From an uncultured SAR86 cluster bacterium (lineage in GTDB: Bacteria > Pseudomonadota > Gammaproteobacteria > Magnimaribacterales > AG-339-G14), in NCBI GenBank assembly GCA_902578495.1, contig CACHCY010000001.1, positions 251,975 through 315,974 of the forward strand: a stretch of 64,000 nucleotides of DNA, read 5' to 3'. A program made the position numbers and the translations under genes. Below, piece by piece: positions 32,274 to 45,500 of the stretch; the first letter of the stretch is position 1; each line of letters opens with the position of its first letter. The notes under the pieces were generated by a model. It had not been told where the DNA came from, made no database searches, and worked only from the letters and a program-made list of their open reading frames with translations.

Positions 32274-32542
32274 TAAACTTTCCTATCGCCTGAGTGTTGC
32301 TTAAAAGTTCTGGTAGGAACAAATTCACCTAACTTATGTCCAACCATGTCCTCTTGAATGAATATAGGCACGTGTTGCCTGCCGTTATGAATGGAGATTG
32401 TTAAACCGACCATTTCTGGAGAGATCAGTGACCTTCTGGACCATGTCTTGATGGGTCTCTTGTCTTTAGACTCAACAGCTTTTGAGACTTTATCCATCAA
32501 ATGATGATCCATAAATGGACCTTTTTTTATTGAGCGTGGCAT
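32273..32542 (-). CDS. rpsS: 30S ribosomal protein S19
   Basis: [41 protein letters not shown]. Confidence 0.98.
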   Translation of the reverse strand: MPRSIKKGPFMDHHLMDKVSKAVESKDKRPIKTWSRRSLISPEMVGLTISIHNGRQHVPIFIQEDMVGHKLGEFVPTRTFKQHSGDRKV

Positions 32543-32544
32543 TT

Positions 32545-33369
32545 CTATTTCTTCCTTCTTCTGATGATTTGTTTATCTGTTCTCTTGTTGCTTCTTGTTC
32601 TGTAGCCTTTCGTGGGAACTCCCCAAGGTGATACTGGGTGCCTACCTCCAGAAGTTCTTCCTTCTCCACCACCATGAGGGTGATCTATAGGATTCATTGC
32701 AACACCTCTAACGGTGGGTCTAACCCCCAACCATCTTTTTGCTCCTGCTTTACCAATAGATTTTAAAGAATGCTCAGAATTAGACACAGTTCCAAGAACA
32801 GCCCTACATTCGACGGGTACTCTTCTTACCTCTCCGCTTTTCATTCTTAGGGTTGCTGTATTTCCTTCTTTTGCAACAAATTGAACATAGGATCCAGCAC
32901 TTCTTGCTATTTGAGCACCTTTTTTTGGTTTTAGCTCCACGCAATGAATAGTAGAACCAACAGGAATAGCATTAAGATCAAGAGCATTTCCTACTTTGAT
33001 TGGAGCATCGTTACCAGATTGAACCGTATCTCCTTGTTTAAGGCCGGAGGGAGCAATAATGTATCTTCGTTCACCATCAGAATATAACAATAAAGCTATA
33101 TGAGCTGATCTATTAGGATCGTATTCAATTCTTTCTACAGTAGCGGGTATCCCATCTTTTGTTCTTTTAAAGTCAATGATTCTATAATGTTGTTTATGTC
33201 CACCACCTTGGTGTCTTACGGTTATTCTTCCCCTATTATTTCTTCCACCACTTTTACTTTTTGTAGCCAATAAAGGAGCATGAGGCTTACCTTTATGAAT
33301 GTTCTGATCTACTTGGAAGCTTCTAAATCTTCTTCCCGCAGATGTTGGTTTTGCTCTAACTACAGTCAT
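32545..33369 (-). CDS. rplB: 50S ribosomal protein L2
   Basis: [60 protein letters not shown]. Confidence 0.98.
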   Translation of the reverse strand: MTVVRAKPTSAGRRFRSFQVDQNIHKGKPHAPLLATKSKSGGRNNRGRITVRHQGGGHKQHYRIIDFKRTKDGIPATVERIEYDPNRSAHIALLLYSDGERRYIIAPSGLKQGDTVQSGNDAPIKVGNALDLNAIPVGSTIHCVELKPKKGAQIARSAGSYVQFVAKEGNTATLRMKSGEVRRVPVECRAVLGTVSNSEHSLKSIGKAGAKRWLGVRPTVRGVAMNPIDHPHGGGEGRTSGGRHPVSPWGVPTKGYRTRSNKRTDKQIIRRRKK

Positions 33370-33371
33370 TT

Positions 33372-33668
33372 TTATTCAATTGATAAATCTATTTGATTGC
33401 CTTCCTTAAGAAATACATAAGCTTTCTTCCAATCACTTTTTTTTCTAATTTTATTCTTCAGTGTTCTTTTTGTTTTGCCTTTGACGTTCACAATATTTAC
33501 TTTTTCAACTTCAACTTTATATAAAGATTCTATTGCTTTTTTTACTTGAAGCTTGTTAGCAGAGGAAGAAACTTTAAAAACGTAACTATTTGCATTTTGA
33601 ATAGCTAAAGAAGCTTTCTCAGAGAGATGAGATGAGTTTAATACTTTTAAAGGGTGCAATTGACTCAT
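33372..33668 (-). CDS. rplW: 50S ribosomal protein L23
   Basis: [33 protein letters not shown]. Confidence 0.96.
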   Translation of the reverse strand: MSQLHPLKVLNSSHLSEKASLAIQNANSYVFKVSSSANKLQVKKAIESLYKVEVEKVNIVNVKGKTKRTLKNKIRKKSDWKKAYVFLKEGNQIDLSIE

Positions 33669-34270
33669 GAATATGACCCTATAATTTTTTCTAAAGATTT
33701 ATCTGTGAGTAGGATTTTTTCATGCGAAATTAAATCTACCGGATTGATTTGATCAGCCGTAGTGATATCAATATTTTGTACATTCCTAGAAGCTAAATGA
33801 AGATTTTCAGAAATCTCATCTAAAATTATCGTTATAGAAGAAGTCTCAAATGGAGAGATTAATTCTAATAATTTTTTTGTTTTTGGTTCATCTAAAGAAA
33901 AATCTTTTACCATGATTATTCTTTCTTCTTTGGCTAATTTGGATAGGATTGATTTAATCCCATTTTTGAACATCTTTTTATTTATTTTTTTCTCTGTAAG
34001 TTGAGGTCTAGCAGCAAATGTAACACCACCTGATCTCCAAATCGGTCCACGAGTTGTTCCGGCTCTTGCTCTACCGGTTCCTTTTTGTCTCCAAGGTTTT
34101 TTCCCACCCCCGCTGACATCAGATCTGTTTTTTTGAGACTTAGTGCCGCTATGATTATTTGAAATTACAGTGTTTACTAATTGATGAACAAGATCCTCGT
34201 TAAAATCTTGTTCAAATATAGTCTCAGGCAAATCTGCTGATGTTTTTTCTTTGTAATAGGATAGCTGCAT
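33665..34270 (-). CDS. rplD: 50S ribosomal protein L4
   Basis: GGGKKPWRQKGTGRARAGTTRGPIWRSGGVTFA. Confidence 0.97.
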   Translation of the reverse strand: MQLSYYKEKTSADLPETIFEQDFNEDLVHQLVNTVISNNHSGTKSQKNRSDVSGGGKKPWRQKGTGRARAGTTRGPIWRSGGVTFAARPQLTEKKINKKMFKNGIKSILSKLAKEERIIMVKDFSLDEPKTKKLLELISPFETSSITIILDEISENLHLASRNVQNIDITTADQINPVDLISHEKILLTDKSLEKIIGSYS

Positions 34271-34275
34271 TGTGA

Positions 34276-34911
34276 TTAGTTTTTAGTTGTTGGCTTTATA
34301 AGGACAGACGAGCCTTTTGCTCCAGGTAATGCACCTTTTACTAAAATAAGATTATTTTCCGCATCTATTTTTTGTATTTGTAAATTTTGTGTTGTCTGGC
34401 GAGTGTTTCCTAAATGACCTGCCATTTTTTTTCCTTTCCAAACCCTTCCTGGAGTTTGGCATTGACCAATGGATCCAGGCTTCCTATGCGCTAAAGAATT
34501 GCCGTGTGTTGCATCTTGAGTTGCAAAATTCCAACGTTTGACCGTCCCTGCAAAGCCTTTCCCTTTAGTTGTTCCGGTAACATCGATAATCTGACCCTCT
34601 TCAAACATGTTTAATTCCAATGATTGGCCTAGTTCGATATTTTCTAAGTCTGATTCTTGGATTCGGAATTCTTTAATTGTGTTTGCTGAGGAGGTATTTG
34701 ATTTATTGAGATGGGCTTTTTCGGGTTTTGTGAGATGCTTATCTTTTTTGGTTCCGGTAGATATTTGTACTGATGAGTAACCTTCTGTATCAACTTTTTT
34801 TATTTGGGTCACAACATTGGAGTCAATTTTTACCACGGTAACAGGCACAGAATTTCCATCTTCTGTGAAAACCCGGGACATTCCCTCTTTTATGCCTATC
34901 AATCCAATCAT
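34276..34911 (-). CDS. rplC: 50S ribosomal protein L3
   Basis: GLIGIKEGMSRVFTEDG; VTGTTKGKGFAGTVKRWNF; HRKPGSIGQCQTPGRVWKGKKMAGHLG. Confidence 0.97.
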   Translation of the reverse strand: MIGLIGIKEGMSRVFTEDGNSVPVTVVKIDSNVVTQIKKVDTEGYSSVQISTGTKKDKHLTKPEKAHLNKSNTSSANTIKEFRIQESDLENIELGQSLELNMFEEGQIIDVTGTTKGKGFAGTVKRWNFATQDATHGNSLAHRKPGSIGQCQTPGRVWKGKKMAGHLGNTRQTTQNLQIQKIDAENNLILVKGALPGAKGSSVLIKPTTKN

Positions 34912-34912
34912 T

Positions 34913-35236
34913 TTATTTGCTTAACTCATCTAGTGAGATTTGAACGTCAACCCCAGCGGAAAGATCAAGCTTCATTAAAGCATCGACAGTTTTTTCAGTG
35001 GGCTTGATGATATCCATCACTCTTTTATAGGTTCTAATTTCATATTGATCTCTTGCATCTTTATCCTTGTGCGGCGAGATTAATATAGTAGTGCGACTTT
35101 TTTTGACAGGCATTGGTATTGGTCCTTTAACAACCGCGCCAGTTCTTTTAACAGTATCAACAATTTCTCTTGCCGACTTATCAATTAATTTATTGTCAAA
35201 AGCTTTGAGCCGAATTCTAATATTCTGGTCTTGCAA
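34913..35236 (-). CDS. rpsJ: 30S ribosomal protein S10 (proposed TTG start)
   Basis: [34 protein letters not shown] at 35236 preceded by GGAGG with 5-nt spacing; the track start (TTG 35248) overlaps that Shine-Dalgarno. Confidence 0.95.
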   Translation of the reverse strand: MQDQNIRIRLKAFDNKLIDKSAREIVDTVKRTGAVVKGPIPMPVKKSRTTILISPHKDKDARDQYEIRTYKRVMDIIKPTEKTVDALMKLDLSAGVDVQISLDELSK

Positions 35237-35274
35237 ACCAACCTCCAAAAGTAATAAATATCTGTTAAAGAACT

Positions 35275-35298
35275 AATCGATTTATCCGTAAATCGATT
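35275..35298 (-). repeat. 24-nt perfect inverted repeat in rpsJ 5' leader
   Basis: aatcgattta-tccg-taaatcgatt; RNA hairpin of 10 bp with CGGA loop between promoter and rpsJ Shine-Dalgarno. Confidence 0.7.
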
Positions 35299-35322
35299 CA
35301 TCCATCTCACGGACGAGCGGCA

Positions 35323-35351
35323 ATTCTATTGGGACATCGATGCGATGTCAA
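35323..35351 (-). promoter_or_regulatory. strong sigma70-type promoter for S10 operon
   Basis: Minus strand TTGACA (35351..35346), 17-nt spacer, TAGAAT (35328..35323). Confidence 0.75.
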
Positions 35352-35359
35352 CAAGCGTA

Positions 35360-37477
35360 TTAGGTTTTATTTATGATGGATTCTGCAACGTTATTGGGGA
35401 CTTCAGCGTACTTTAGAGGCTCCATAGTAAACGTTGCTCTACCTTGAGTTGCAGATCTTAAATCAGTAGCGTATCCAAACATTTCAGCAAGTGGAACTTC
35501 TCCATTGAGAGCCTTACCAGATGGTATATCATTCATTCCTTGGACAATTCCTCTTCTTCTATTTAGGTCTCCTACTACATCTCCCATGTATTCTTCTGGA
35601 GTCACAACTTCTAACTTCATAATTGGTTCGAGCAGAACAGGCTTAGCTCTCATGGCTCCATCTTTTAAAGCTTGTGAAGCAGCAACTTTAAAAGCTATCT
35701 CACTTGAATCTACATCGTGGAAAGAACCATCATAAAGAGTTACTTTTACATCAATTAAAGGATAACCAGCAATTACGCCGGCTTCCATTTGTTCTTTGAC
35801 GCCCTTGTCTACAGCTGGTATGAATTCTCTTGGAATGGTTCCACCAACTATAGAATTAACAAATTCATAGATATCTTTATCTTCTTCTTCCGTCTCTTCG
35901 TGGACTAAGGGTTCAATTTTTATCCAAACGTGTCCGTATTGCCCTTTACCACCCGATTGTCTTACAAACTTTCCTTCAGATTCAACCATTTGCTTAATAG
36001 TTTCTCTATAGGCTACCTGAGGCTTACCAATATTAGCTTCAACATCAAACTCTCGTTTCATTCTGTCAACAATTACGTCTAAGTGAAGCTCTCCCATACC
36101 AGATATTATCGTTTGACCTGATTCTTCATCACTATTCACTCTAAAAGATGGATCCTCTTGAGCTAGCCTTCCTAACGCGGTAGACATTTTTTCCTGATCT
36201 GTTTTAGTTTTTGGTTCAACGGCAACTGAAATCACCGGCTCTGGGAATGTCATCTTCTCTAAGATGATAGCCTTATCTCTATCGCAAAGAGTTTCTCCTG
36301 TGCTGACGTCTTTCAAACCTATTACTGCACATATATCGCCTGCCCTTACTTCAGATATCTCTGTTCTGTTATTAGCGTGCATCTGCAACATCCTACCAAT
36401 TCTTTCTTTGGATCTTCGGGATGGTGAATAAACGGAATCACCAGATGATAAAACACCTGAATAAACTCTTATAAAGGTTAAGGTACCTACAAATGGATCT
36501 GTAGCAATCTTGAAAGCAAGAGCTGAGAATGGTTCCTCGTCGCTAGAAGATCTCTGATCTTCAGTTTCTTCGTCTTCCAAAACACCTTTAATAGCTTCAA
36601 CCTCATCAGGAGATGGCAGATAATTGATTACCGCGTCTAGAACGCACTGAACTCCTTTGTTTTTAAATGCTGAACCACATAGACATAAAACTATTTCATT
36701 AGATAAGGTTCTTTGTCTCAGCCCTGAGATGATTTCTTCTTCTGAAAGATCTCCATTTTCGAGATACTTATCCATTAAATCTTCCGATGCCTCAGCGGCA
36801 GATTCAAGCATCTGCTCTCTGTAATCTTCACATTCAGCTAACATCGATTCAGGAATATCTTCTTCCCTATAGGATTTCCCCATATCATCAAGGTCAAAAT
36901 AGAGAGCTTTCATTGAAATTAAATCAACCATTCCTTCAAAGTCATCCTCAGCACCAATTGGAAGGTTGATAGGAACTGGTGAGGCACCTAATCTATCTTT
37001 CATTTGTTGAACAACGTTAAGAAAATCTGCTCCAGCTCTATCCATTTTGTTGATGAATGCAATTCTAGGAACCTTGTAACGATTTGCTTGTCTCCAAACT
37101 GTTTCGGACTGGGGTTCAACACCTGAGCTGCCGCAGAAAACAACAACTGCTCCATCCAATACTCTCAATGATCTTTCAACTTCAATAGTAAAATCTACGT
37201 GGCCAGGTGTATCAATAATATTGACTCGGTGTTCATCAAATTGTTGTTTCATTCCCTTCCAGAAGCAAGTTGTGGCAGCTGATGTTATGGTAATACCTCT
37301 TTCTTGCTCCTGCTCCATCCAATCCATAGTTGCAGCACCATCATGGACTTCTCCGATTTTGTGAGAAATACCTGTGTAATATAGAACCCTTTCTGTAGTT
37401 GTTGTTTTTCCAGCATCTACGTGAGCACAAATACCGATGTTTCTATATAGTTTAAGTGGAACTTTTCTGCCGCTCAT
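35360..37477 (-). CDS. fusA: elongation factor G
   Basis: [51 protein letters not shown]. Confidence 0.98.
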   Translation of the reverse strand: MSGRKVPLKLYRNIGICAHVDAGKTTTTERVLYYTGISHKIGEVHDGAATMDWMEQEQERGITITSAATTCFWKGMKQQFDEHRVNIIDTPGHVDFTIEVERSLRVLDGAVVVFCGSSGVEPQSETVWRQANRYKVPRIAFINKMDRAGADFLNVVQQMKDRLGASPVPINLPIGAEDDFEGMVDLISMKALYFDLDDMGKSYREEDIPESMLAECEDYREQMLESAAEASEDLMDKYLENGDLSEEEIISGLRQRTLSNEIVLCLCGSAFKNKGVQCVLDAVINYLPSPDEVEAIKGVLEDEETEDQRSSSDEEPFSALAFKIATDPFVGTLTFIRVYSGVLSSGDSVYSPSRRSKERIGRMLQMHANNRTEISEVRAGDICAVIGLKDVSTGETLCDRDKAIILEKMTFPEPVISVAVEPKTKTDQEKMSTALGRLAQEDPSFRVNSDEESGQTIISGMGELHLDVIVDRMKREFDVEANIGKPQVAYRETIKQMVESEGKFVRQSGGKGQYGHVWIKIEPLVHEETEEEDKDIYEFVNSIVGGTIPREFIPAVDKGVKEQMEAGVIAGYPLIDVKVTLYDGSFHDVDSSEIAFKVAASQALKDGAMRAKPVLLEPIMKLEVVTPEEYMGDVVGDLNRRRGIVQGMNDIPSGKALNGEVPLAEMFGYATDLRSATQGRATFTMEPLKYAEVPNNVAESIINKT

Positions 37478-37498
37478 ATTTAAATTATGTTTATATTA

Positions 37499-37969
37499 TT
37501 AAAATCTGAAATGTGAAAATGCCTTATTTGCATCAGCCATTTTGTGGGTATCTTGTCTTTTTTTGACTGCTTCTCCCCTGCCGTCTGACGCTTCTAGTAA
37601 TTCGTTAGCTAACTTGTCAGCCATTTTCTTTTCTGATCTTTTTTTCGCACTGGTCACTAACCATCTCATTGCAAGGGCCATTTTTCTGGAAGACTTTACT
37701 TCTATTGGAACTTGATAAGTCGCCCCACCCACTCTTCTGGATTTAACTTCAACTTGAGGAGCAACTTGGTCTAAAGCATCGTCAAATACTTTTAAAGGAT
37801 CTTGTTTAGATTTTGCAGAGATTTGATCTAAAGCAGAGTACATTATTTTCTCAGCAACACTTTTTTTTCCGCGTTGCATAATCTGATTAATAAACTTTGC
37901 AACTTTAATGCTGTTAAATTTTGGATCAGCAAGTATGTCTCTTTTAGGAACTGGACCTTTTCTTGGCAT
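37499..37969 (-). CDS. rpsG: 30S ribosomal protein S7
   Basis: [40 protein letters not shown]. Confidence 0.97.
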   Translation of the reverse strand: MPRKGPVPKRDILADPKFNSIKVAKFINQIMQRGKKSVAEKIMYSALDQISAKSKQDPLKVFDDALDQVAPQVEVKSRRVGGATYQVPIEVKSSRKMALAMRWLVTSAKKRSEKKMADKLANELLEASDGRGEAVKKRQDTHKMADANKAFSHFRF

Positions 37970-37978
37970 ATTTTTGAA

Positions 37979-38350
37979 TTATTTAGGTTTTTTGGATCCG
38001 TATTTAGATCTTCTTTGCTTTCTGTCATCAACTCCCGAAGTATCAAGAGTACCTCTGACGGTATGGTATCTAACACCGGGTAAGTCTTTTACTCTTCCGC
38101 CCCTTAGAAGAACAACAGAGTGCTCTTGCAAGTTGTGACCTTCTCCACCAATATAAGAAATAACTTCGTAACCTGATGTCAATCTGACTTTACAAACTTT
38201 TCTAAGAGCTGAATTAGGCTTCTTTGGAGTTGTAGTATAAACACGAGTGCAGACGCCCCTCCTTTGTGGACATCTATTTAAAGCTGGAACATCCGACTTT
38301 GCAGATTTGCTCTTTCTCGGTTTTTTTATTAGTTGATTAACAGTAGCCAT
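37979..38350 (-). CDS. rpsL: 30S ribosomal protein S12
   Basis: [40 protein letters not shown]. Confidence 0.98.
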   Translation of the reverse strand: MATVNQLIKKPRKSKSAKSDVPALNRCPQRRGVCTRVYTTTPKKPNSALRKVCKVRLTSGYEVISYIGGEGHNLQEHSVVLLRGGRVKDLPGVRYHTVRGTLDTSGVDDRKQRRSKYGSKKPK

Positions 38351-38401
38351 TTTGGTGTGCGATTTTAGATATGAAGATAGCCTAGGTCAAACATTATTTA
38401 A

Positions 38402-41400
38402 TTATTCCTCAGAGATCTCTGTTCCTTCCATAGCTTCGGCTAGCTCCATTTCCAAATTAGACTCAATTTCATCTTTTTCTGCATAGAAACCAGTACCAGC
38501 AGGAATTAATTTACCAATAATTACATTTTCCTTGAGTCCTCTAAGCTTATCGATTTTGCCTGTCACAGCCGCTTCTGTTAGAACTCTTGTTGTTTCTTGG
38601 AAAGATGCGGCTGATACAAATGAGTCAGTTGCAAGCGAAGCCTTAGTAATTCCAAGAAGAATTCTGTCAAATTCAATTAAAGCTTTTCCATCTTCAGAAA
38701 GAGTTTTATTTTTTTCAGCAACTGCAGATAGTTCCGCCTGTTCACCTAAAATAAAGTCAGAATCGCCAGGATCAGCAATCTCAACTTTTCTTAGCATTTG
38801 TCTCAAAATCACTTCTATGTGTTTATCAGAGATCTCAACTCCTTGGAGTCTATAAACATCTTGTATTTCGTTTACAACATAATCGGTGAGCTCCTCAACT
38901 CCTTTAAGGGCGAGAATGTCGTGAGGACTTAAAGGTCCATCACTTACTACATCCCCTTTGCTAACCATCTCTCCTTCGAAAACATTAATATTTCTTGTTT
39001 TAGGAATAAGTGTCTCTGAAGTTACTTCCTCTTTACCATCCATTTTTGTTATGACTAATCTTCTTTTTCCTTTGGTTTCCTTACCCCAAGAAACCACCCC
39101 AGACATATCAGCTAGAATTGCTTCCTCTTTGGGTTTTCTGGCTTCAAATAAATCTGCAACTCTTGGTAAACCACCAGTAATATCTCTAGTTTTAGATGAT
39201 TCTTTAGGAATACGAGCAATGACATCACCAACTTTTATTTTTGAATTATTTGTCAAGCCAAGAATAGAGTTACCTTCAAGAGAATATACAGCAGCGTGCT
39301 TTCCTCCAGGCAAAGTAACTTCTTTTCCTTTTTCATCCATAATACTTACAGATGGACTTAGCTCCTTACCCGATGAGGATCTTTCAGAAACATCCAAGAC
39401 TTGAGTACTACTCAATCCAGTTAAATCATCCTGTATTGTCTTGACTGTGATACCTTCTTCCATATCAGATAATTTAACTTTACCTTCAACTTCAGAAATT
39501 ATAGGTCTCGTATGTGGATCCCAAGAAGCAATAATATCTCCTGCCTTAGCTTTATCTCCATCATTAACAGAAATAATAGCTCCATAAGGAACCTTGTATC
39601 TTTCTTTCTCCTGACCATTTTCATCCGATACCGATATCTCAGCTGATCTTGATATACATACATTTTTCTTTTCTCTATTTACAAGTGAATTAAGATTTGT
39701 ATATCTGACACTACCGTCGTATTTAATTTGAACTTTATCTTCTTCAGAAGATCTCGAGGCTGCACCTCCTATATGGAAAGTTCTCATTGTTAATTGTGTG
39801 CCTGGCTCACCTATTGATTGAGCAGCTACAATTCCTACAGCTTCTCCAGGATCAACAAGATTCCCTCTTCCTAAGTCTCTTCCATAACACATTGAACAGA
39901 TTCCGTATGCTGTTTCGCAAGTTATAGGGGATCTGACAAAAATTGAATCAATAGAATGATTTCCTAATTCTTGTGCAATAGCCTCATCGATAACAGTATT
40001 TGCAGGCAACTTAAATGCTCCGTCTGTTGAAGAAACTTCTTTTGCTGTGACTCTTCCTAAAACTCTATCTTTAAGCTCTAGTACAGTTTCACCTCCTTCG
40101 ATAATTGATTTAATTTCAATACCCTTTTTAGTCTCACAATCAACTTCTCTAACCACTAAATCTTGTGCCACATCAACTAATCTTCTAGTTAAGTAACCAG
40201 AGTTAGCAGTTTTCAGAGCAGTATCTGCCAATCCTTTTCTTGCTCCATGAGTAGAAGTGAAATATTGCAATACTGTCAATCCTTCCCTGAAATTCGCAGT
40301 TATAGGAGTTTCAATAATTGATCCGTCTGGCTTAGCCATAAGACCTCTCATTCCTGCAAGCTGTCTTACTTGTGCGGGTGAACTTCTTGCACCAGAATCC
40401 AAGTACATATAAACAGAGTTAAAGGAATCTTGATCAACCTCTTCTCCGTCTTTGTTTGTAACTTTTTCTTTTGAGATAGTGTCCATTAGAGAATTTGCTA
40501 CTTTTTCATTAGCACGGGACCAAATATCAATGACCTTATTGTATTTTTCACCTTGGGTCACTAAACCAGATGAGTATTGAGCCTCAATATCTTTTACCTC
40601 TTGTTCAGACTTTTCAATAATTTCAGCCTTATCCTCTGGGATTAAACAATCATCAACACAAATAGAAGAACCGGATTTAGTAGAGTATTCATAACCTTGA
40701 TACATGAGCTGATCTGCAAAAATTACAGTATCTTTCAAACCGCAATCTCTATAACAGGTGTTTAATAGATCGGAAATGGCTTTGCTGGTTAAAGTCTTAT
40801 TAAAATGTTCAAAATTTAATCCATCTGGGGAAATTTGATAAAGTAATGCTCTTCCGACTGTAGTGTCTTTAAGTTCAGTTTGACCTTCTTTATCTTTTAT
40901 CCTTACTGTAACTTTTGCTTGAAGTTCAACTGCATCTGTTTCAAAAGCTCTAGATACTTCTTTAACGTCTGCAAATATAGATCCCTCACCTTTTGCATTA
41001 ATTTTTTCTCTTGTCATGTAGTAGATTCCTAACACAACATCTTGGGATGGATCTATGATTGGCCTACCATTTGAAGGTGAAAGAATATTATTACTAGCCA
41101 TAAGCAAGGCACGGCATTCAAGTTGAGCTTCTAAAGTTAGCGGCACGTGAACAGCCATTTGATCGCCATCAAAATCTGCGTTGTAAGCTTTACAAACTAG
41201 AGGATGTAATTGGATGGCTTTACCTTCGATAAGTAATGGTTCAAAAGCTTGGATCCCCAATCTATGGAGTGTTGGAGCTCTATTTAAAAGAATAGGATGT
41301 TCCTTTATGACGTCGGCTAAAATATCCCAAACAACAGGCTCTTCTCTCTCAACCATCCTTTTTGCACCTTTGATAGTAGTTGCTAGCTCAAGATTTTGAA

Positions 41401-42550
41401 GCTTCCCAAATACAAATGGTTTGAAAAGTTCAAGAGCCATTTTTTTAGGTAGACCACATTGATGCAATTTTAAAGTAGGTCCGACCACAATCACTGAACG
41501 GCCAGAATAATCAACCCTTTTTCCTAAAAGGTTTTGTCTAAATCTTCCTTGCTTACCTTTTATCATGTCAGCTAAAGATTTGAGAGGTCTTTTGTTCGAA
41601 CCAGTTATAGCTCTTCCTCTTCTTCCATTATCTAAAAGAGCGTCAACTGATTCTTGGAGCATTCTTTTTTCATTTCTGACAATAATTTCAGGAGCATTGA
41701 GTTCCATTAACCTTTTAAGCCTATTGTTTCTGTTTATCACTCTTCTGTATAAGTCGTTAAGATCTGAAGTAGCAAATCTTCCTCCTTCAAGAGGAACCAA
41801 AGGTCTTAAATCTGGAGGCAATACAGGCAACACATCGAGGATCATCCATTCAGGCTTATTGGAAGAATTACTGAATGATTTTATGATTTTCATCCTTTTA
41901 GAAAGTTTTTTTATTTTTGCTTCGGACTTGGTTTCTGTCATTTGTTGTTCAATCAAAGCAATTTCCTCTTCTAAATCCATCTCCATTAGCAGTGTCTTGA
42001 CTGCTTCTGCTCCCATTCCTGCCCTGAATTCTTCACCATAATTTTCAAGAGCCTCGTAATACTCTTCTTCATCTAAAATCTGATAGTTTTCAAGATCTGT
42101 CATTCCTGGATCAGTAACTACAAAAGATTCAAAATATAGAATTCTTTCTAATTCTCTTAGCGTCATATCTAAAAGTAGAGCAATTCTTGAAGGCAGAGAT
42201 TTTAGAAACCAAATGTGGGCAACAGGGGCAGCCAGTTCAATATGTCCCATTCTTTCTCTTCTAACTTTAGCTAGTGTGACTTCAACTCCACATTTTTCGC
42301 AAACAACTCCTCTATGCTTCATCCTTTTGTATTTACCACAAATGCATTCGTAATCCTTTATGGGACCAAAAATCTTTGCGCAAAAAAGACCGTCTCTTTC
42401 AGGCTTAAATGTTCTGTAGTTTATTGTTTCTGGTTTTTTTACTTCCCCAAAAGACCATGATCTAATTTGTTGGGGTGAAGCCAAACCTGCTTTGATGGCA
42501 TTGAAATCTTCTTGTTCGCTTTGGTTGAATAATTTTAATAAATCTTTCAT
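38402..42550 (-). CDS. rpoC: RNA polymerase subunit beta'
   Basis: [12 protein letters not shown] catalytic motif; [24 protein letters not shown] zinc finger; start MKDLLKLF at ATG 42550 with GAGGAGG upstream. Confidence 0.97.
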   Translation of the reverse strand: MKDLLKLFNQSEQEDFNAIKAGLASPQQIRSWSFGEVKKPETINYRTFKPERDGLFCAKIFGPIKDYECICGKYKRMKHRGVVCEKCGVEVTLAKVRRERMGHIELAAPVAHIWFLKSLPSRIALLLDMTLRELERILYFESFVVTDPGMTDLENYQILDEEEYYEALENYGEEFRAGMGAEAVKTLLMEMDLEEEIALIEQQMTETKSEAKIKKLSKRMKIIKSFSNSSNKPEWMILDVLPVLPPDLRPLVPLEGGRFATSDLNDLYRRVINRNNRLKRLMELNAPEIIVRNEKRMLQESVDALLDNGRRGRAITGSNKRPLKSLADMIKGKQGRFRQNLLGKRVDYSGRSVIVVGPTLKLHQCGLPKKMALELFKPFVFGKLQNLELATTIKGAKRMVEREEPVVWDILADVIKEHPILLNRAPTLHRLGIQAFEPLLIEGKAIQLHPLVCKAYNADFDGDQMAVHVPLTLEAQLECRALLMASNNILSPSNGRPIIDPSQDVVLGIYYMTREKINAKGEGSIFADVKEVSRAFETDAVELQAKVTVRIKDKEGQTELKDTTVGRALLYQISPDGLNFEHFNKTLTSKAISDLLNTCYRDCGLKDTVIFADQLMYQGYEYSTKSGSSICVDDCLIPEDKAEIIEKSEQEVKDIEAQYSSGLVTQGEKYNKVIDIWSRANEKVANSLMDTISKEKVTNKDGEEVDQDSFNSVYMYLDSGARSSPAQVRQLAGMRGLMAKPDGSIIETPITANFREGLTVLQYFTSTHGARKGLADTALKTANSGYLTRRLVDVAQDLVVREVDCETKKGIEIKSIIEGGETVLELKDRVLGRVTAKEVSSTDGAFKLPANTVIDEAIAQELGNHSIDSIFVRSPITCETAYGICSMCYGRDLGRGNLVDPGEAVGIVAAQSIGEPGTQLTMRTFHIGGAASRSSEEDKVQIKYDGSVRYTNLNSLVNREKKNVCISRSAEISVSDENGQEKERYKVPYGAIISVNDGDKAKAGDIIASWDPHTRPIISEVEGKVKLSDMEEGITVKTIQDDLTGLSSTQVLDVSERSSSGKELSPSVSIMDEKGKEVTLPGGKHAAVYSLEGNSILGLTNNSKIKVGDVIARIPKESSKTRDITGGLPRVADLFEARKPKEEAILADMSGVVSWGKETKGKRRLVITKMDGKEEVTSETLIPKTRNINVFEGEMVSKGDVVSDGPLSPHDILALKGVEELTDYVVNEIQDVYRLQGVEISDKHIEVILRQMLRKVEIADPGDSDFILGEQAELSAVAEKNKTLSEDGKALIEFDRILLGITKASLATDSFVSAASFQETTRVLTEAAVTGKIDKLRGLKENVIIGKLIPAGTGFYAEKDEIESNLEMELAEAMEGTEISEE

Positions 42551-42554
42551 AAGA

Positions 42555-45500
42555 TCAAACCTCCTCGAAATCAATATCAATCGCTAAAGATCGAATTTCT
42601 TTTGTTAAAACATTATAAGATTCAGGTATTCCAGCTTCCATTTCATAAGAACCATCGACAATATTTTTATAGATTTTTGTTCTTCCGTACACATCGTCAG
42701 ACTTAACGGTGAGCATTTCTTGAAGAGTATGAGACGCACCATAAGCTTCAAGAGCCCAAACTTCCATCTCTCCGAGTCTTTGCCCACCAAATTGTGCTTT
42801 TCCTCCAAGCGGTTGCTGAGTAACTAAGCTGTAAGACCCTGTTGAACGAGCATGCATTTTATCTTCGATAAGATGATTAAGCTTGAGCATATACATGTAC
42901 CCAACAGTGACTGAGCGATCGAATTTATCCCCTGTTCTTCCATCGTATAAAGTAGTTTGTCCAGTTTCAGGAAGGTTGGCTAACTTCAACATTTCTTTAA
43001 TTTCTGCCTCTTTAGCTCCATCGAAAACTGGGGTTGCCATAGGAACGCCGTTTTTAAGATTTTGGCAAAGCTCTAAGAATTCACTGTCGTTAAGAGAACT
43101 AATGTCCTGATTCATCCCTGATTTAACATAAATTTTATCTATGAATGATCTTAAGGCTTTTAAATCCTTATAATTTTCTAGCATCTTAGATATTTCATCT
43201 CCAAGACCTTTTGCTGCTGATCCCAGATGAACTTCAAGAAGTTGTCCAACGTTCATTCTTGATGGCACTCCTAATGGATTCAATACTAGGTCAACTGGCT
43301 CACCGTTTTCATCATATGGCATATCTTCGACAGGCATGATTACTGATATAACACCCTTGTTACCATGTCTACCCGCTAATTTGTCACCTGGTTGGATTCT
43401 CCTTTTAATTGCAAGATAAACTTTAATTACTTGTTGCACCCCTGGCGGTAAATCATCTCCGGAAACAATTTTTTTCTTCTTAGCTTCAAATCTATTTTTG
43501 AGCATTTTCTCATATGCTTTCAAATTGTCTTTGGAATCTTTTAACTGATCATTAATATCTTCGCTTTGCAATCTCAATTTGAACCACTCTTCTGAAGCAA
43601 GGTTATCTAGAAACTCTTTAGATATTGTTTCCCCTTTGGATATGCCTCTTCCAGATATCACTTTTTGACCTGTCAAAACAGACCTTAAAGAATTAATTGT
43701 TGCATTTGTAACGATCTCTAGCTCTTCATCAAGATCTTTTTGGATCTCCGCTAAAGAGACAGATTCAATAACAGAAGCTCTTGGATTTTTTTCTAATCCC
43801 TCTCTTGTATAAATTTGAACATCAATTACTGTTCCATCAGCACCGCTTGGGACTCTTAGAGAAGTATCTTTTACATCTGCTGCTTTTTCTCCAAATATTG
43901 CTCTAAGAAGTTTCTCTTCAGGAGAAAGTTGAGTTTCGCCTTTTGGAGTAACTTTTCCTACTAAAATATCTCCTGCCTTAACTTGTGCTCCAATGTGAAC
44001 AACTCCACACTCATCAAGTTTCCCTAATGCGGACTCTCCTACATTAGGAATGTCAGCTGTGATTTCATCTGGTCCTAATTTTGTATCTCTTGCTGTACAA
44101 GTAAGTTCTTGAATATGAATACTTGTAAGCTTATCTTCTTTAACAAGTTTGTCGGAAATAAGAATTGAGTCCTCAAAGTTGTATCCATGCCAAGGCATGA
44201 AAGCAATCTTGATATTTTGACCAAGTGCTAACTCTCCTAAATCAATTGAAGAGCCATCAGCCAAGATATCGCCTTTAGTAACTTTATCTCCAACTTTAAC
44301 TATTGGTCTTTGATTCATGCAAGTATTTTGATTAGACCTTGTATACTTTGTAAGGTTGTATATATCTACAGCTGAGTTAGTGGAAGAGATTTCTTTCATA
44401 TCTTTTCTAACCACTATTCTTCCAGAATCAACCTTTTCAACAGTCCCTTTGTTTTCAGCTATTACACAATCTCCTGAATCTTTGGCAATTAATCTTTCCA
44501 TTCCTGTTCCGACAAGAGGAGCCTCTGTCTTCAAGGTAGGAACTGCCTGTCTCATCATATTAGAGCCCATCAAAGCCCTGTTAGCGTCATCGTGCTCTAA
44601 GAAAGGTATTAGTGAAGCAGCGATAGATACTACCTGCTGTGGAGATACATCCATTAGCTCAACTCTATCAGCTGACATAAGTTCAAATTCATTTTTAAAT
44701 CGAACAGGAACGAGTTCGTCAACAAATTTATTATTTTTATCGAGCAATGCACTTGCTTGTGCAATAACAAATTCGCCTTCTTCAATTGCGGAAATGTACT
44801 TAATGTCTTCAGTCACTTTGCCATTAATTACTTGTCTATATGGCGTTTCAATAAATCCAAAATTATTGACCTTGGCAAAAACAGATAGAGAATTTATTAG
44901 ACCAATATTGGGTCCTTCTGGGGTTTCTATTGGACAAACTCTTCCGTAATGACTTGGGTGAACGTCCCTGACTTCAAAGCCAGCTCTTTCTCTTGTTAAT
45001 CCCCCTGGACCAAGTGCTGAAACTCTTCTTTTGTGAGTAATTGCCGCAAGAGGATTATTCTGATCCATGAATTGTGAGAGTTGACTTGAACCAAAAAATT
45101 CATTTATTGCTGCAGTGACAGGCTTTGCGTTGATTAAATCTGCTGGTCCAAAGCCCTCGGCTTCAGCCACATTCAATCTTTCTCTGACCGCTCTTTCTAC
45201 TCTTAGAAGACCAACTCTGACTTGGTTCGATACCATTTCGCCAACTGATCTTATTCGTCTGTTTCCTAGATGATCTATATCGTCACAGTCTTGCTTTCCA
45301 TTTCTTATATCAACAAGAGTTTTTGTTACATCAATGATGTCTTCTTTACTTAATATTCCTTCTCCCTGAAGGTCTTCCCTTCCAAGACGGCGGTTGAATT
45401 TCATTCTTCCTACATCAGAAAGATCATACTTCTCTGAATTAAAAAATAAGTTTTCAAAAAGATTTGTCGCTGCTTCTTTAGTTGGCGGCTCTCCAGGTCT

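Noticed and set aside
38200-38260. Possible streptomycin-resistance change in rpsL
   Set aside because: [14 protein letters not shown] is the ordinary sensitive-type sequence.
38532-39404. Long plus-strand ORFs antisense to rpoC (107 and 148 aa), and similar ones at 41565..42041 and 44356..44949
   Set aside because: Antisense frames of long biased coding sequence are often open; composition is Ser/Ile-rich mirror translation with no independent support.
38402-42580. 1392-aa rpoC start at 42580 overlapping rpoB
   Set aside because: MKDLLKLF at 42550 fits the conserved beta' N-terminus and has a GAGGAGG upstream.
45061-45110. Possible rifampicin-resistance substitution in rpoB
   Set aside because: The region reads [34 protein letters not shown], with the key D, H, R and S positions in wild-type-like state.
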